Both the position numbers and the translations under genes were made by a program. This document shows positions 32,407 through 32,549 of a DNA stretch of 32,549 bases, in pieces. The notes beneath the pieces were generated by a model. The model searched no databases. It worked only from the letters and a program-made list of their open reading frames with translations, and was not told the DNA's origin. Each line of letters begins with the position of its first letter. The stretch's first letter is position 1. Origin of the DNA: Maribacter sp. (GTDB lineage Bacteria; Bacteroidota; Bacteroidia; Flavobacteriales; Flavobacteriaceae); NCBI GenBank assembly GCA_029287355.1, contig JARFRH010000307.1, positions 1 to 32,549 on the forward strand. The letters are read 5' to 3'.

Positions 32407-32549
32407 ATGAGTACACTCGATTGGATTATACTTTCAGGAACGCTATTGTTCATAGTGGTTTACGGTGTTTGGAAAACTCGTGGCAGTAAAAATGTACAAG
32501 ACTATGTGCGTGGAGGCAATGAGGCCAAATGGGGGACCATCGGCTTATC
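32407..32549 (+). CDS. Sodium:solute symporter, N-terminal part (3' truncated by window)
   Basis: The ATG at 32407 opens a frame that runs off the window end after 47 complete codons. The first helix 'LDWIILSGTLLFIVVYGVW' is followed by 'KTRGSKNVQDYVRGGNEAKW', the usual SSS-family opening in which TM1 leads into a 'r......dy.lggr...w' loop before the Na+ site helix. The gene follows the small membrane peptide by one base and belongs to the PIG-L unit. The transported solute (sugar or sugar acid by family) cannot be read from this fragment. Confidence 0.85.
   Translation, partial: MSTLDWIILSGTLLFIVVYGVWKTRGSKNVQDYVRGGNEAKWGTIGL

Noticed and set aside
1-32549. Defence island, prophage, CRISPR array or integrative element
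   Set aside because: No integrase, transposase, repeat-spacer pattern, restriction or phage gene was seen; the tRNA-His gene has no adjacent integrase or duplicated 3' end within the window.

Overview
The window looks like chromosomal DNA of a marine-type member of the Flavobacteriaceae (Bacteroidota). This rests on the low G+C, the absence of clear Shine-Dalgarno sites, promoter elements of the Bacteroidota type (TTTG, then TAnnTTTG about 20 bases later), many short lipoprotein signals of the 'xxSC' type, a fused ResB-CcsA cytochrome c maturation protein, DUF6090 and DUF2520 proteins, and a bacillithiol enzyme. I see no phage, integrase, transposase, CRISPR array or rRNA. One tRNA gene (His) is present.

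Layout. 1-288 is the tail of a LytTR regulator. 384-1226 encodes an exported SCP2-like/cupin fusion. On the minus strand 3815-1376 holds a sulfatase followed by a fumarylacetoacetate-hydrolase-fold enzyme of the sugar-acid dehydratase type. A small NTF2-like lipoprotein gene (3931-4365) then converges on a large minus-strand operon (11383 down to 4620). Between them lies a roughly 213 bp element (4394-4606) made of nested hairpins.

The operon holds what appears to be a full route from trans-4-hydroxy-L-proline to 2-oxoglutarate: epimerase (6884-5877), FAD-dependent D-hydroxyproline dehydrogenase (5870-4620), DapA-fold pyrroline-hydroxycarboxylate deaminase (11383-10469) and 2-oxoglutarate semialdehyde dehydrogenase (10203-8620). 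It also carries a DUF885 metallopeptidase-like lipoprotein (8607-6874) that could supply substrate from peptides. Squeezed between deaminase and dehydrogenase is a DUF1272 zinc-finger gene broken by an in-frame TAG. A divergent AraC-type regulator (11520-12383) is the obvious controller.

The right half is mostly housekeeping: aldose 1-epimerase; an M28 peptidase; tRNA-His with a near-perfect promoter and a terminator; a TPR sensor kinase; an operon of MATE exporter, cystathionine synthase/lyase and bacillithiol deacetylase BshB1; CcsBA; a DUF2520-kdsC-maf operon that may be transcribed leaderless; a DUF6090 protein; an uncharacterised lipoprotein; a small MscS channel; a large PIG-L deacetylase; a 33-residue membrane peptide missed by length cut-offs; and the start of a sodium:solute symporter that runs off the end. 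A second gene broken by a single in-frame stop (TGA at 24901-24903) lies at 24769-25182.

Most worth a second look: the two single-stop genes, the structured intergenic element, the peptidase embedded in the hydroxyproline operon, and the 33-residue membrane peptide. I did not find a clearly new defence or mobile system here.
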